64,000 nt of DNA from Pirellulales bacterium (GTDB lineage: Bacteria; Planctomycetota; Planctomycetia; Pirellulales; JACPPG01), in NCBI GenBank assembly GCA_035546535.1, contig DASZWQ010000167.1, positions 1 to 64,000 on the forward strand. Direction: 5' to 3'. The notes below the pieces were generated by a model that saw only the letters and a list, made by a program, of their open reading frames with translations, ran no database searches and was not told the origin of the DNA. This document shows, one piece after another, positions 36,339-45,195 of the stretch (position 1 is its first letter; each line of letters starts with the position of its first letter). The position numbers were made by a program, and so were the translations under genes.

Positions 36339-38344
36339 ACGATCCGCTCACCGCGACGCGCGAAGTCTTTTGGAACATCACTCATGTTTGGGTGATGTAC
36401 GCGCTGTTGCTGCCGACCGTGGCCGTAGCGGGTTACGGCGTTTTCCGCCGCGTGCGTGTCTGGCGCCGTGGCCAGCCAGAAAATCGCTTTGATCAGCCGG
36501 CGCGGCGCATCGCCCAGGTGGGCAAGTATGCGCTTCTGCAGTTGCGCACCTGGCGCAAACTGTATCCCGGCGTCATGCACGCCATGATTTTCTGGGGATT
36601 CATCGTCCTTACGATTGCTACGACGGTCGTAATGCTCGACTACGACTTCGGCATCCCGATCATGCACGGGTACTTTTACCTGCTCTTTCAATCGTTTATT
36701 ACCGACGTTTTTGGTGCACTAGCGATCATCGGTATCGGCATGGCGATGCTGCGACGCTGGGGGACGCGACCGCGCGAGTTGGTCTACACGCGCGAAGCCT
36801 CGCTGATCCTGGTGGCCGTTCTTGTGATCCTCGTCAGCGGTTTCCTGGTCGAGGGATGGCGCATCGCGGCGACCGCCGACCCGTGGGCCGCCTGGTCACC
36901 TTTCGGCAACCTGGTGGCCCGGGCGTCGGCGCCCTTCCTGTCCGAGGCAGCCATGCAAAATGCGCACCGGGCCACCTGGTGGCTACACATGGCGCTGGTA
37001 TTTGGTTTTCTTGCTTGGGCTCCATACACGAAGATGGTTCACATCTTGACGTCGACCTTGAACATCTACACGGCGCGGCTGGCGCCGATCGGCGCGAACT
37101 TGCGCAAAGTCGATTTCGAGTCGGAAGAGAAGCTGGGGATCCACACGCTGGCCGGATTCACCTGGAAAGACCTGCTGGATTTCGACGCCTGCACCGAATG
37201 TGGCCGCTGCACGGCGGCTTGCCCGGCGCATCGCGTGGGCAAGGAACTGTCTCCGCGCGACATTATTCTCGATCTGCAGCGTTTGACACGCGCCACAAAT
37301 GCCGACTTCTCACAGCCCTTTATCGGCGCGACGGCGGCGCTTTCTGTCGACGCCATGTGGGAATGCACGACCTGCGGTGCGTGCGTCGAAGCATGCCCGG
37401 TGTTGATCGAACAGATGCCGAAGATCGTCGACACGCGGCGCTTTTTGGTGATGGAGGAGGCCGACTTTCCGGAGACGATGCAACAAGCGCTCACATCGGT
37501 CGAGACGCGGGCCCATCCGTTTCGCGGCACGGCGTTCTCGCGTGTGGATTGGGCGCAAGGCCTGCCGATTGCCACGATGGCCGAAGCGCGCGAGGCCGAG
37601 GTGCTGTTGTGGGTGGGTTGCGGCGGCGCCCTCGTTGAGCGCAACCAGAAAATCGTGAGATCGCTAGCCCAACTATTGGCCAAGGCCGGCGTCAAGTTCG
37701 CCATCCTGGGACGTGAAGAGAAATGCACGGGCGATCCGGCCCGACGCATCGGCAACGAGTTCCTGTTCCAGCAGATGGCTGAGGACAATATCGCCACGCT
37801 GGATCGGTATCAGACGAAAACGATCGTCACGTCCTGCCCGCACTGCTTCAACACGCTACGCAACGAATATCCGCAGTTTGGCGGACATTACGAAGTGTTC
37901 CACCACAGCGAGTACCTGGCCCGGCTGGTGCAGGACGGGAAACTTGTGGTGGACGCGCCAACGGACAAGAAAATCACGTTCCATGATCCCTGCTATTTAG
38001 GGCGGCACAACGGCGTGTATGACGCTCCGCGCGAGTTGGTGCAGATCTCAAGCAGTTACGCCCTGATCGAAATGGCGCAGAGTCGTCAGAATGGTTTCTG
38101 TTGCGGCGGCGGGGGAGGCATGAGCTTCATCGACGAGCCAGCCGACAAGCGCGTCAACCAGGAACGGGCTCGCCAGGTGCTGGAAACCGACGCCGATATC
38201 GTTGCCGTTGGATGTCCGTTCTGCACCACCATGCTCGAAGACGGGATCAATGCGAAACGTGGCGATCGCGAGATTCAAGTGCTGGACGTAGCGGAATTGC
38301 TGTGGCAAGCCGTCGAGCGTCCTGCGCGCTCTGATTTGTCCTAA
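36335..38344 (+). CDS. Membrane iron-sulfur ETF:quinone oxidoreductase (FadF/EMFOR-type, HdrD-like)
   Basis: The protein of about 669 residues has an N-terminal NarI-like membrane domain with five to six helices (HVWVMYALLLPTVAVAGYGVF, MIFWGFIVLTIATTVVML), two [4Fe-4S] motifs (CTECGRCTAACPAH and CTTCGACVEACPVL) and two CCG-type cysteine domains (CPHCFNTLRNEYP, HDPCYLGRHNGVYDAPRELV, NGFCCGGGGGMSF, GCPFCTTML). Proteins of this type coupled to etfBA transfer electrons from reduced ETF to menaquinone. The ATG at 36335 overlaps the etfA stop. It replaces the single-chain FAD/4Fe-4S ETF dehydrogenase of other bacteria. The b-type heme assignment is inferred from fold. Confidence 0.9.
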   Translation: MNDPLTATREVFWNITHVWVMYALLLPTVAVAGYGVFRRVRVWRRGQPENRFDQPARRIAQVGKYALLQLRTWRKLYPGVMHAMIFWGFIVLTIATTVVMLDYDFGIPIMHGYFYLLFQSFITDVFGALAIIGIGMAMLRRWGTRPRELVYTREASLILVAVLVILVSGFLVEGWRIAATADPWAAWSPFGNLVARASAPFLSEAAMQNAHRATWWLHMALVFGFLAWAPYTKMVHILTSTLNIYTARLAPIGANLRKVDFESEEKLGIHTLAGFTWKDLLDFDACTECGRCTAACPAHRVGKELSPRDIILDLQRLTRATNADFSQPFIGATAALSVDAMWECTTCGACVEACPVLIEQMPKIVDTRRFLVMEEADFPETMQQALTSVETRAHPFRGTAFSRVDWAQGLPIATMAEAREAEVLLWVGCGGALVERNQKIVRSLAQLLAKAGVKFAILGREEKCTGDPARRIGNEFLFQQMAEDNIATLDRYQTKTIVTSCPHCFNTLRNEYPQFGGHYEVFHHSEYLARLVQDGKLVVDAPTDKKITFHDPCYLGRHNGVYDAPRELVQISSSYALIEMAQSRQNGFCCGGGGGMSFIDEPADKRVNQERARQVLETDADIVAVGCPFCTTMLEDGINAKRGDREIQVLDVAELLWQAVERPARSDLS

Positions 38345-38379
38345 TCACAATCAACCACTGCATCGGAAAGTCCGCATTC

Positions 38380-39555
38380 ATGGATCTAAGTCTCACGCCC
38401 AGCGAGCTAAAGTTTCGCGACGAGCTGCGCGCCTGGCTCAAAGACAACTTGCCGCCAAAGGGCGCGCACGCGGCGAACACTGCGGAGGCGCCCGCCCATT
38501 TCCACAAGCAGATCCGCGACTGGCAACGCAAGCTGTACGAAGGAGGCTACGCCGGGATTGCCTGGCCCAAGGAATTTGGCGGCCGCGGCGCCACGTTCAT
38601 CGAACAAGCCATCTTCCAGGAAGAGATGGCCGTGGCCGACACGCCCGAGACCGCCACGATTGGGCAGAGCCTGGTCGGGCCGACGATCATTGCCGTGGGA
38701 ACCGAGGCCCAGAAGAAACGGTTCCTGCCCGGCATCCTTTCCGGCGAAGAGGTCTGGTGCCAGGGCTTCTCCGAGCCGAACGCCGGTAGCGATTTGGCGT
38801 CGCTCGAAACCAAGGCCGTTCTCGATGGCGATCATTTCGTCGTCAATGGCCAGAAGATCTGGACTAGCTTTGCCCATTTCGCGGATCTGTGCCTGCTGGT
38901 TGTGCGCACCGACACGAACGCCGCCAAGCACAAGGGAATCACGTGCTTGTTGGTCGACATGAAGAGCCCCGGCATCACGGTGCGGCCGCTGAAGATGATG
39001 TCCGGCGATTCGGAATTCAACGAGATGTTCTTCTCCAACTTGCGCGTGCCCGTGGATCGCGTGCTGGGCAAGGTGAACGAAGGCTGGAACGTCGCCATTA
39101 CGGCCTTGAGCAACGAGCGCGCCAACCTGGGCATCGGTCTGTACGTGGCGTTCAAACGAAATCTCGATTCTGTCGTCGAACAGGCACGCCAGTTACGTCG
39201 GCACGGGAAGCCGGTTTTGGCCGATCCGGTGCTGCGGCAAAAACTCGCGCAGGCTTACGTCGATCTGGAAGTCTTTCGCCTGAACACGACCCGGGCCTTG
39301 AGCACGTTGAATAAAACCGGCGCGCCGGGGCCCGAGGGCTCGATCCAAAAACTGTACTGGAGCGAACTGAATCAGCGCAACGCGCAGATCGCCATGGAAG
39401 TGCTCGGACCCTACGGCCAACTGAAGGATTTCGACGGTGGGCGCTGCGTCTACAACTACCTGCGTTCGCGCGGCAACACCATTGAAGCCGGCACCAGCGA
39501 AGTGCAACGCAACATCATCGCCCAACGTGTGCTGGGGCTGCCGCGCAGCTATTGA
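38380..39555 (+). CDS. Acyl-CoA dehydrogenase, larger partner subunit (FadE type)
   Basis: The 391-residue flavoprotein oxidises an acyl-CoA at the alpha-beta bond and passes electrons to ETF. Features: GYAGIAWPKEFGGRGAT, CQGFSEPNAGSDLASLETKA (FAD-contact motif), GQKIWTSFAHFADLCLLVVRT, and the C-terminal TIEAGTSEVQRNIIAQRVLGLPR. It lies 35 bases after the oxidoreductase gene and 78 bases before a second acyl-CoA dehydrogenase that is shorter and more divergent. Adjacent unequal FadE pairs often form alpha2-beta2 heterotetramers, as in the steroid-degrading FadE28/29 type. Substrate not deducible. Confidence 0.93.
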   Translation: MDLSLTPSELKFRDELRAWLKDNLPPKGAHAANTAEAPAHFHKQIRDWQRKLYEGGYAGIAWPKEFGGRGATFIEQAIFQEEMAVADTPETATIGQSLVGPTIIAVGTEAQKKRFLPGILSGEEVWCQGFSEPNAGSDLASLETKAVLDGDHFVVNGQKIWTSFAHFADLCLLVVRTDTNAAKHKGITCLLVDMKSPGITVRPLKMMSGDSEFNEMFFSNLRVPVDRVLGKVNEGWNVAITALSNERANLGIGLYVAFKRNLDSVVEQARQLRRHGKPVLADPVLRQKLAQAYVDLEVFRLNTTRALSTLNKTGAPGPEGSIQKLYWSELNQRNAQIAMEVLGPYGQLKDFDGGRCVYNYLRSRGNTIEAGTSEVQRNIIAQRVLGLPRSY

Positions 39556-39633
39556 ATAGTCGCGCAGAGGCCGATTCGCCCTCTCAATCGAACAACCAAA
39601 ACTCAAAATACGACCCACCAAGGCATTGTCACG

Positions 39634-40746
39634 ATGGAATTCGAACTCTCCAAACCGCAGAAGCTGCTGCAGAATTCGGCCCGCGAATTGTTCGCCCGCC
39701 TTAGCCCGGCCTCGCGCGTTCGCGAGTTGATGGCAACCGACACGGCGCTCGCTTCCGAACTTTGGTCCGAAGTAGCCGACCAGGGCTGGCTCGGCATTCA
39801 CTTGAATGAGGAGGCCGGCGGCCTGGGGCTCGGTGTCATCGATCTGGTGGTTGTCGCCGAAGAGATGGGACGTGCGTGCTTTCCTGGCCCGTTCCTGGGC
39901 ACGGTGTGGGCCGGAACCCTTGTCGCCGAAGCCAAGCCGGCTTCGAAGTATTTACCGCAACTAACCGCGGGCGAGCTCAAAGGCGCGGTCGCGCTACTCG
40001 AGCCGGAAGCCAGCTGGGACCTGGCCGACGTCCAGCTGCAAGCCGTGAGGTCGGGGGCGGGTTTCAAGATCACCGGCCGCAAGACGTTCGTCACCGATGC
40101 CGGCGTTGCCGATCTGATCGTGTGCGTGGCACGATCCGGCGATGACCTGGTTCTGCTCGCCGTGCCGGCCAAAACTGCGGGCGTCACGATCAATCCGACC
40201 GCAGGCCTGGACGCCACGCGCAAGCTCCATGACGTCACATTCGAGCATGTCACCGTCGAAGCCGATCACGTGCTGGCCAGCGGCGCCGCGGCCACTACGG
40301 CACTTGCGCGCTCGATGCATGTCGGCACGCTCGTCGTCTGCGCCGACATGCTGGGCGGGATGCAATGGATTCTCGAGGACGCGGTCGAGTACGCCAAGAC
40401 ACGTCAGCAATTCGGCAAGGTCATCGGCTCGTTCCAGGCCGTGCAGCACATGTGCGCGGATATGTTGCTATGGACCGAGAGCGCGCGATCAGCGATCTAT
40501 TTCGCCGCCTGGGCCTTGGATGCAGAGCCCAAGAGCGCGGCGCGGGCCGTGACAACAGCCAAGGTCTATACCTCGGACGCCTCGCGCGAGGTGGCCAATC
40601 GCGGCGTGCAGGTCCACGGCGGCATCGGCTTCACGTGGGAGCACGATTTGCAACTCTACTACAAGCGCTCGAAAGCCTCGGAAATTCTCTTCGGCGATGC
40701 CGGTCACCACCGGGCCCGCATGGCCGAGATGGTGCTCGACGGCTGA
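39634..40746 (+). CDS. Acyl-CoA dehydrogenase, smaller partner subunit (FadE type)
   Basis: The 370-residue protein is in the acyl-CoA dehydrogenase family but diverges from the previous one. N-terminal QGWLGIHLNEEAGGLGLGVIDL, middle KITGRKTFVTDAGVADLIVCVA, and C-terminal RQQFGKVIGSFQAVQHMCADM and GVQVHGGIGFTWEHDLQLYYKRSK are visible. The usual SEPNAGSD-type motif is replaced by LEPEASWDLADVQLQAV, as in partner subunits of heteromeric dehydrogenases. The RQQFGKxIGSFQ motif supports FAD binding. It probably pairs with the product of the preceding gene. Convergent with the third dehydrogenase. Confidence 0.9.
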   Translation: MEFELSKPQKLLQNSARELFARLSPASRVRELMATDTALASELWSEVADQGWLGIHLNEEAGGLGLGVIDLVVVAEEMGRACFPGPFLGTVWAGTLVAEAKPASKYLPQLTAGELKGAVALLEPEASWDLADVQLQAVRSGAGFKITGRKTFVTDAGVADLIVCVARSGDDLVLLAVPAKTAGVTINPTAGLDATRKLHDVTFEHVTVEADHVLASGAAATTALARSMHVGTLVVCADMLGGMQWILEDAVEYAKTRQQFGKVIGSFQAVQHMCADMLLWTESARSAIYFAAWALDAEPKSAARAVTTAKVYTSDASREVANRGVQVHGGIGFTWEHDLQLYYKRSKASEILFGDAGHHRARMAEMVLDG

Positions 40747-40784
40747 AGCCCACCGTGCCTTGGCGATCATCGTGATTGCTTTGC

Positions 40785-41984
40785 TTAGCGGCGCGGGGCG
40801 ATGCCTTCGAACTTGGCGATGATGCCCAGCATGATTTCGTCGGCGCCGGCGCCGATCGACATCAACCGCGAATCGCGGAAGTAGCGGGCCATCGGGTATT
40901 CTTCCATGTAGCCCATGCCGCCGTGAAATTGCATGCAGATGTCGGCGACTTCGCGTACCAGGCGGCCCGCTTTGAGCTTGGCCATAGACGCTTCACGCGT
41001 GAAATCCAGTCCGCGGTCCATAAGACGGCCGCACTGGTAGCACATCTGCCGCAGGAATTCGACTTCGGAGATCAGCTCGGTAAGCTTGAAGTAGATCCAC
41101 TGATTCTCGATCAGCGGCTTTCCGAACGTCGAGCGGCCGCGGCAATACTCGATCGTCATCTTCAGGATCTTTTCCGCGCCGGCCACGGCGCCCAGCGAAC
41201 CGATCAGGCGCTCGTTCTGGAATTGCTGCATCTGGTAGATGAAGCCCATCCCTTCCTCGCCGATGCGGTTGGCCACCGGCACGCGGCAGTTGTCGAAAAC
41301 CAGTTCCGCGGTGTCGCTGGCCCAGTTGCCCATCTTCTTCAGCTTTTTGCTGACCGTGAAACCCTTGGTATCCGTGGGCACGACGATCAACGACATCCCT
41401 TTGTAAGTCGTGCCTGGCGTCGTGCGGGCCAACAAGCAGATCCAATCGGCTTGTGCGCCGTTGGTGATGAACATCTTGCTGCCGTTGATGACATAGTCAT
41501 CGCCATCGCGCTCGGCCTTGGTGCGAATCGATGCCACGTCGGAGCCGCCGCTGGCCTCGGTCACCGCGATGCTGCAAACCGCATCGCCCGTGATGGCCGG
41601 TTCGAGATACGCCTTCTTTAGCTCGTGCGAACCGTAGCGGGCCAGGGCGGGCGTAGCCATGTCGGTTTGCACGCCCATCGCCATGGGGATCGCGCCGCAA
41701 TTGCAGCGGGCCATTTCTTCGGCCATGGCGATGTTGTACCAGTAGTCGGCGCCCGAACCTCCGTACTCGGTCGGATAGGAAAGGCCCAACAGCCCCAGGT
41801 CACCGGCCTTCTTGAACAGTTCATGGGCCGGGAAGATTTCGTCTTCTTCCCACTGATCGATGTATGGATTGATCTCTTCGTCGACAAAGCGGCGCACGGT
41901 TTCGCGAAATAGTTGATGAGCCTTGGTAAAGCCCGTGCCGGGGACCGTAACTTCCGCGTCGTTTTGAAGTACTTCTGAGGCCAT
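40785..41984 (-). CDS. Acyl-CoA dehydrogenase, conventional homotetramer type
   Basis: The 399-residue enzyme shows LGLSYPTEYGGSGADYWYNIAMAEEMAR, CSIAVTEASGGSDVASIRTKA, NGSKMFITNGAQADWICLLART, RSTFGKPLIENQWIYFKLTELI and MQFHGGMGYMEEYPMARYFRDSRLMSIGAGADEIM, which together fit a full-length acyl-CoA dehydrogenase with all flavin-contact motifs. It is on the opposite strand, converging on the partner-subunit gene with 38 bp between stops, so it has its own promoter. It most likely feeds the same ETF. Chain-length preference unknown. Confidence 0.94.
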   Translation of the reverse strand: MASEVLQNDAEVTVPGTGFTKAHQLFRETVRRFVDEEINPYIDQWEEDEIFPAHELFKKAGDLGLLGLSYPTEYGGSGADYWYNIAMAEEMARCNCGAIPMAMGVQTDMATPALARYGSHELKKAYLEPAITGDAVCSIAVTEASGGSDVASIRTKAERDGDDYVINGSKMFITNGAQADWICLLARTTPGTTYKGMSLIVVPTDTKGFTVSKKLKKMGNWASDTAELVFDNCRVPVANRIGEEGMGFIYQMQQFQNERLIGSLGAVAGAEKILKMTIEYCRGRSTFGKPLIENQWIYFKLTELISEVEFLRQMCYQCGRLMDRGLDFTREASMAKLKAGRLVREVADICMQFHGGMGYMEEYPMARYFRDSRLMSIGAGADEIMLGIIAKFEGIAPRR

Positions 41985-42134
41985 GATGAAAACCCACTAT
42001 TGATTTGGTTCGAACGGGCGGAGCGACCGAAACGAAGACGTGCCGAGCCTAGATTGTAGCAGGCTGAAGGGCATCTGTGGCCATCTGTCCGACTCGAAAG
42101 CAGACGGTCGCAGAAAGCCCGACCCTGCTGCCCG

Positions 42135-43802
42135 TTATTTGCTCGCAGCCGCGGTAATGGTGAGCCACGCATCCGGGGTTCGCTGCCCCCGTCCGATCAG
42201 CGGCGCCGTCGCTGTGTGCGGCTCGAGAGTCGCGCCGGCCGTGGTGCCGATGACGCGGATGGGCCCGGAGAAAGCCGCATCTCCCGTGGTGATGACCAGC
42301 TTCACGGTTTTGGCCGAATCACCTTCGCCGAGCGAGACCGCCGGCTCGACGGTTACTCCACCAGGCAGCCCCTCGACACGCAGGTTGATCGGTTCCTTAT
42401 AGCCCTGCAATCGCTCAATCGTGATTGGCAGCTCGAGTCGTTGCCCGACCGCGACGCTGAACGTGTCTCCGCCGAGCGATAGTGCATAGTCAGGCCGCGC
42501 GGCGAGGGCGGAAAGTCGATAGACAAAGTTTGGCGCTCCGTGCCGATGCAGGTCCGATACCACGATTTGATATTCACCGTCGGCGGGTGCAGCGAAGGTA
42601 ATTTCAGCGTCTCGGCCGGCTCCCACATCGTCGACACGCGACAGCAGCTTGCCTTGAGAATCGCGAATTTCCAGGACGGGATCGAGCGGATAGCCGAGTT
42701 GCCGGCTCTCCACGCGAAAGTTGAGCGTCTCCCCTGTCTTCGCCGAGAAGCGAAAGGAATCCTTGTCGCGAGGAAACTCGATGCGCCCCGTGATCGTTAC
42801 CGGCAGCGTGATGTTCTGCGGAATTTCGGGCCGACTGGGCTCATCGGCCAGGATCGATGCGTGCTGTACGACCGGAATGAGAAGCGTGTTGGCCAACTGC
42901 GGGTGAAAAAGCGCCGCTTCCTTGGCATTCGGCAGAATTGCTGGCGCCACCTGTTGTGTTTCTGGCAAAAGATTCCAGCCGTGGGCCTGCACGTGCGCCG
43001 TGTCGGCAGAGACGGCCAGCGGTAGCGAATAGTTCAGGAAACCGGCCGAAGTTAGAGTCAGCCGATACGCATAGCTATCGTCGCCGGCCAGCGCGATCGT
43101 GCTGTTGGGGGCGGCGGGAAAGCCGAACACGCGCACCATGTATGACCCGCTTCTGGGCACGGCAAAGACGAGGCGCGAGTCCAGCTCCTGGTCGTCGTCG
43201 TTGCGTGCCAGTACAAATCCGCCCGTCGTCGAAACCATCTCCAAAACCGTGTCGACGGGCGAGGCCAAGGTGCGATGTGCATCGATTTCGGCCACAAGGG
43301 TCTGGCCCTTTTCCAAGTGGACGGCAAATGTGTCGACGTCGCCTCTTTTCTGCAGCCGGCCGTTCACCACGACCTGCGGTGGTCCGACGTCTTGTGGCCT
43401 GGTGGGCGCATCGTTGGGCTCCTGCTCGCACGCTTCGCGCAGGTAGCCGACGACAAAGGGCACGAGCGGAGTAGCCCCTTCCGCATCGTAGAATCGCAGC
43501 CAGTGAACGCCCGGCAGCGCGTTGCCGGCGACCGTGGCGACGAATTTTCCCTTGTCTTCCTTGGCAGAAATTGTCACGCCCGGTCGATCGGCCCACACCG
43601 CCAGCGGCCACTGCTCGAATTTTCCGCGTGCTTCAAGCTCGACGGTCGTGCCAACCTGCGCGCCCGCTGGAAACAGATATTTCCATTGCGGGGGCGCGGC
43701 GTACGCCATGTGTGTGAAAAACGTGATCCCCAGCAGCAGCGCAGCGCCAAAACATGACGCCGCGCGATGCGAGTGCAGGCCTTTGTTCCCACGCATGCGC
43801 AT
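42135..43802 (-). CDS. Secreted PPC-domain (bacterial pre-peptidase-type) protein
   Basis: The 555-residue protein starts with a Met-Arg-rich leader and a signal peptide (FGAALLLGITFFTHMAYA). It then has two pre-peptidase C-terminal-like modules (QEPNDAPTRPQDVG, RGDVDTFAVHLEKGQTL, GSYMVRVFGFP; and GRIEFPRDKDSFRFSAKTGETLNF, GEYQIVVSDL) and a C-terminal Ig-like part. These beta-sandwich domains are found in secreted planctomycete proteins. The start chosen shares one base with the upstream DUF1501 stop (TGATG), so it is the third gene of the minus-strand operon. Function is probably binding or structural at the envelope. Confidence 0.85.
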   Translation of the reverse strand: MRMRGNKGLHSHRAASCFGAALLLGITFFTHMAYAAPPQWKYLFPAGAQVGTTVELEARGKFEQWPLAVWADRPGVTISAKEDKGKFVATVAGNALPGVHWLRFYDAEGATPLVPFVVGYLREACEQEPNDAPTRPQDVGPPQVVVNGRLQKRGDVDTFAVHLEKGQTLVAEIDAHRTLASPVDTVLEMVSTTGGFVLARNDDDQELDSRLVFAVPRSGSYMVRVFGFPAAPNSTIALAGDDSYAYRLTLTSAGFLNYSLPLAVSADTAHVQAHGWNLLPETQQVAPAILPNAKEAALFHPQLANTLLIPVVQHASILADEPSRPEIPQNITLPVTITGRIEFPRDKDSFRFSAKTGETLNFRVESRQLGYPLDPVLEIRDSQGKLLSRVDDVGAGRDAEITFAAPADGEYQIVVSDLHRHGAPNFVYRLSALAARPDYALSLGGDTFSVAVGQRLELPITIERLQGYKEPINLRVEGLPGGVTVEPAVSLGEGDSAKTVKLVITTGDAAFSGPIRVIGTTAGATLEPHTATAPLIGRGQRTPDAWLTITAAASK

Positions 43803-45151
43803 CAACCCATCAACTCTTTGATCGGTGTCGGATCGCTTACCAAATGGGCCGGTCGGCCATTGGGCGCGTAGTAGATCTTGCCGGGGTCGATGCCGAGTTT
43901 CGCGTAGACGGTCGCCACGAAGTTTTCTGGCGAAAGAATTCGCTCGACCGCCGAGTGCCCCGTGCGATCGGTGGCGCCGACGACCTGACCGCCAGGAGTG
44001 CCGCAACCGGCAAAGAGGATCGACATCGCATTCGCCCAGTGATCGCGCCCGGCTTTCTTCTGGTCAGGCAGGGTGGAAATCTTGGGCGTGCGGCCGAATT
44101 CGCCGAGCGCGATAATCAACGTCGTTTCGAGCAGCCCGCGCTGTTCGAGATCTTCGATCAAGGTGGCGATGGCATTTTCGAAGGGCGGCAACCGCTTCGC
44201 GATCGCGCCGAATATATCCGAGTGGTGGTCCCAGCCACCATCGTAAAGCGTGACGAATGGCACGCCCGCTTCGACCAGGCGCCGCGCCAACAGGGCTCGC
44301 TGCCCGAAGGGATTGCGACCGTAGCGGTCGCGCATCGCGTCCGGCTCGACCGCAATATCGAAGGCGCGCTGCGCCTCGGGACTGGTGACCAGGCTGTAGC
44401 CCTGTTCGTAGTATTCGTCGATCGCCTTTACCGGATCGCCGGCGGCATCCTCGGGGATACGGGCGAGCCGATCGACAACGCCGCGCAAGTCACGCCGGCT
44501 CGTGAAGCGGTCATTCGCGAGACCGGCGGGCGGCGCCACGTCACGGACGCGAAAATCCTTCTTGTTCGGATCATCCGCGACGACAAACGGTGCGAACTTG
44601 GCGCCCAGAAAATTCGGCCCGCCCGAGCGCGACATGCTGGGCATCGAAAAATACGCGGGCAGTCCGCCGCGATTGCCCCGTTCGTACGCGGTAACAGAGC
44701 CCAGGCTGGGGTGGAAGCTGACAAACGCGCCGCAACCGACGGGGATGCGCGGCGGCGCGCCGGTCATCATGTAGTGATTGCCCGCGCCGTGATTGCCCTG
44801 GTTGTGGCAAACCGAGCGCACGATGGCCAACTTGTCGGCGATGCCGGCCAGCCGTGGCAGATGCTCCGAAAAATGAACGCTGGGGATCTTCGTCGAGATC
44901 GCGCCGAGTTCGCCACGGATTTCTACCGGTGCATCGGGCTTGGGGTCGAAGGTCTCGAAGTGCGATGGTCCGCCGTCCATCCAAATAAGGACGCAACTCG
45001 TCGGTCGGCGCGACGGGGTGCCGGCTCGCGATTCGTTCGCCTGCCCCACGAGGCGCAGCAGATCGACAAATCCGCCGCCCGCCAGGCAACCAACTCCCAG
45101 CTTAAGGGTGTCGCGGCGACTCCAACCTTCGCAGTTTCGCGGTTGACTCAT
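43802..45151 (-). CDS. Tat-exported DUF1501 protein, second module
   Basis: The 449-residue protein carries an N-terminal twin-arginine signal (GWSRRDTLKLGVGCLAGGGF) and DUF1501 motifs VLIWMDGGPSHFETFDPKPD, GNHGAGNHYMMTG, RRLVEAGVPFVTLYDGGWDHH, TTLIIALGEFGRTPK and GRDHWANAMSILFAGCG. The conserved histidine and aspartate positions suggest a metal site, as in the alkaline-phosphatase-like superfamily to which DUF1501 is related. It follows the PSCyt1-type gene by 44 bases on the minus strand and overlaps the PPC gene by one base, forming a three-gene operon. Confidence 0.92.
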   Translation of the reverse strand: MSQPRNCEGWSRRDTLKLGVGCLAGGGFVDLLRLVGQANESRAGTPSRRPTSCVLIWMDGGPSHFETFDPKPDAPVEIRGELGAISTKIPSVHFSEHLPRLAGIADKLAIVRSVCHNQGNHGAGNHYMMTGAPPRIPVGCGAFVSFHPSLGSVTAYERGNRGGLPAYFSMPSMSRSGGPNFLGAKFAPFVVADDPNKKDFRVRDVAPPAGLANDRFTSRRDLRGVVDRLARIPEDAAGDPVKAIDEYYEQGYSLVTSPEAQRAFDIAVEPDAMRDRYGRNPFGQRALLARRLVEAGVPFVTLYDGGWDHHSDIFGAIAKRLPPFENAIATLIEDLEQRGLLETTLIIALGEFGRTPKISTLPDQKKAGRDHWANAMSILFAGCGTPGGQVVGATDRTGHSAVERILSPENFVATVYAKLGIDPGKIYYAPNGRPAHLVSDPTPIKELMG

Positions 45152-45195
45152 CCTTGCGATCCTCGTGGCTCGTATCGTTCGTTAGTGACGTGCTG

